From the NCBI RefSeq assembly GCF_002934455.1, contig NZ_PTIR01000008.1, positions 186,001 through 250,000 of the forward strand: a DNA stretch of 64,000 bases, given 5' to 3'. The notes under the pieces are model-generated. The model was not told the DNA's origin. It did not search any database and worked only from the letters and a program-made list of their open reading frames with translations. The position numbers and the translations under genes were made by a program. Below, piece by piece: positions 63,665-64,000 of the stretch. Origin of the DNA: Trinickia symbiotica. Its GTDB lineage: Bacteria > Pseudomonadota > Gammaproteobacteria > Burkholderiales > Burkholderiaceae. How positions within the stretch are numbered: the first letter of the stretch is position 1; every line of letters begins with the position of its first letter.

Positions 63665-63687
63665 AGCCGGCTCGTCCGGCTTTTTTT
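63665..63687 (+). terminator. Rho-independent terminator
   Basis: Stem AGCCGG-ctcgt-CCGGCT followed by a run of seven T. It ends the adhesin/lipoprotein transcription unit, 188 bases after the lipoprotein stop, and precedes the last gene. Confidence 0.85.
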
Positions 63688-63754
63688 GATGTTGCGTCGT
63701 CGTGCTGGCAAAATCCTTCGTTGACTATTCGCGGTACGAAACGGAGAAGTTTGA

Positions 63755-64000
63755 ATGAAAGGTATCACCGGGTTATCGAGGGTCGCAGGAGCATGCCTGC
63801 TGGCCGCACTTTCCACGCTCGCTCATGGCGCAGAAGCGGGCACTTCCGCTGACGAGCTGCTCGGCGACGCGGCGTTCGTGCTGAAGCAAATCGATTCTGG
63901 ACAGTACGCGGCGGTCTGGCAGGAGACGGCCTCGTTCGTTCGGGCAAAATACACGGCCGATAGCTTTGAAAGCGGATTGTCCCAATTGAGGAAACAGGTG
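63755..64000 (+). CDS. DUF4019-like exported protein (partial)
   Basis: Open from an ATG with a GGAG ribosome site to the right edge (82 residues seen). A Sec signal peptide (MKGITGLSRVAGACLLAALS...HGAEA) is followed by 'LKQIDSGQYAAVWQETASFV' and 'YTADSFESGLSQLRKQ', which resemble the DUF4019 family of small exported proteins of unknown function. The C-terminus is outside the window. Confidence 0.7.
   Translation, partial: MKGITGLSRVAGACLLAALSTLAHGAEAGTSADELLGDAAFVLKQIDSGQYAAVWQETASFVRAKYTADSFESGLSQLRKQV

Overview
The window is high-GC (roughly 63%), dense bacterial chromosome from the Burkholderia sensu lato group (Burkholderiaceae; Paraburkholderia- or Trinickia-like). The assignment rests on gene content and protein style: AAHS-type aromatic-acid permease, MprF/AcvB pair, RbsABC-type sugar transporters, HmgA and a YadA-type adhesin with an ESPR signal. 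It is inference; no rRNA, tRNA, phage, insertion sequence or CRISPR array was recognised.

Left part (1-9.3 kb): housekeeping and accessory genes, mostly on the minus strand. They are a TPR/glycosyltransferase protein cut by the window edge, a HiPIP, an SDR, an Old Yellow Enzyme behind a small ArsR-type regulator, a zinc-ribbon protein of unknown function, an XRE/MmyB-type regulator, an AhpD-fold protein lacking the catalytic cysteines, a CYTH protein and a FadR-type regulator. Two gene-free stretches (4500-5171, 5721-6247) hold hairpins and little else.

9.4-27.2 kb: a sugar ABC importer divergent from the FadR-type regulator, an aromatic-acid MFS permease, a PsiF protein, an mprF-acvB pair (lysyl-phosphatidylglycerol synthesis and hydrolysis), a lower-GC ABC exporter, hmgA, and a three-subunit molybdenum aldehyde/xanthine-type oxidoreductase (PaoABC-like) with ATGA overlaps.

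26.5-36.3 kb: a DeoR-type regulator diverges from a catabolic operon with a split transketolase, two SDR dehydrogenases, a complete RbsABC-type importer and an FGGY kinase. The logic is import, oxidation of a polyol to a ketose, phosphorylation and cleavage by transketolase. The substrate is probably a short or branched polyol/ketose, but it is not known.

36.5-56.6 kb: the most interesting region. A GT4 glycosyltransferase and two FemAB/GNAT-like proteins precede an 11-gene, about 16-kb operon. It encodes WecB (UDP-ManNAc supply), a BcsB-like periplasmic protein, an NfrB-like membrane glycosyltransferase with C-terminal MshEN/GSPII_E-N-like domains, an NfrA-like outer-membrane TPR/barrel protein, AlgF-, AlgX/J- (two) and AlgI-like O-acylation proteins, a DltC-like carrier, a DltA-like adenylating enzyme and a lipoprotein. 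I read this as a ManNAc-containing exopolysaccharide machine in which an alginate-type O-acylation apparatus is joined to a Dlt-type amino-acid activation module. The same 12-bp palindrome lies just before and just after the operon.

56.6-64 kb: a 1.2-kb gene-free region, a 1696-residue trimeric autotransporter adhesin with an exact-period 690-bp tandem duplication, a BamE-like lipoprotein, a clear terminator, and the start of a probable DUF4019 protein cut by the right edge.
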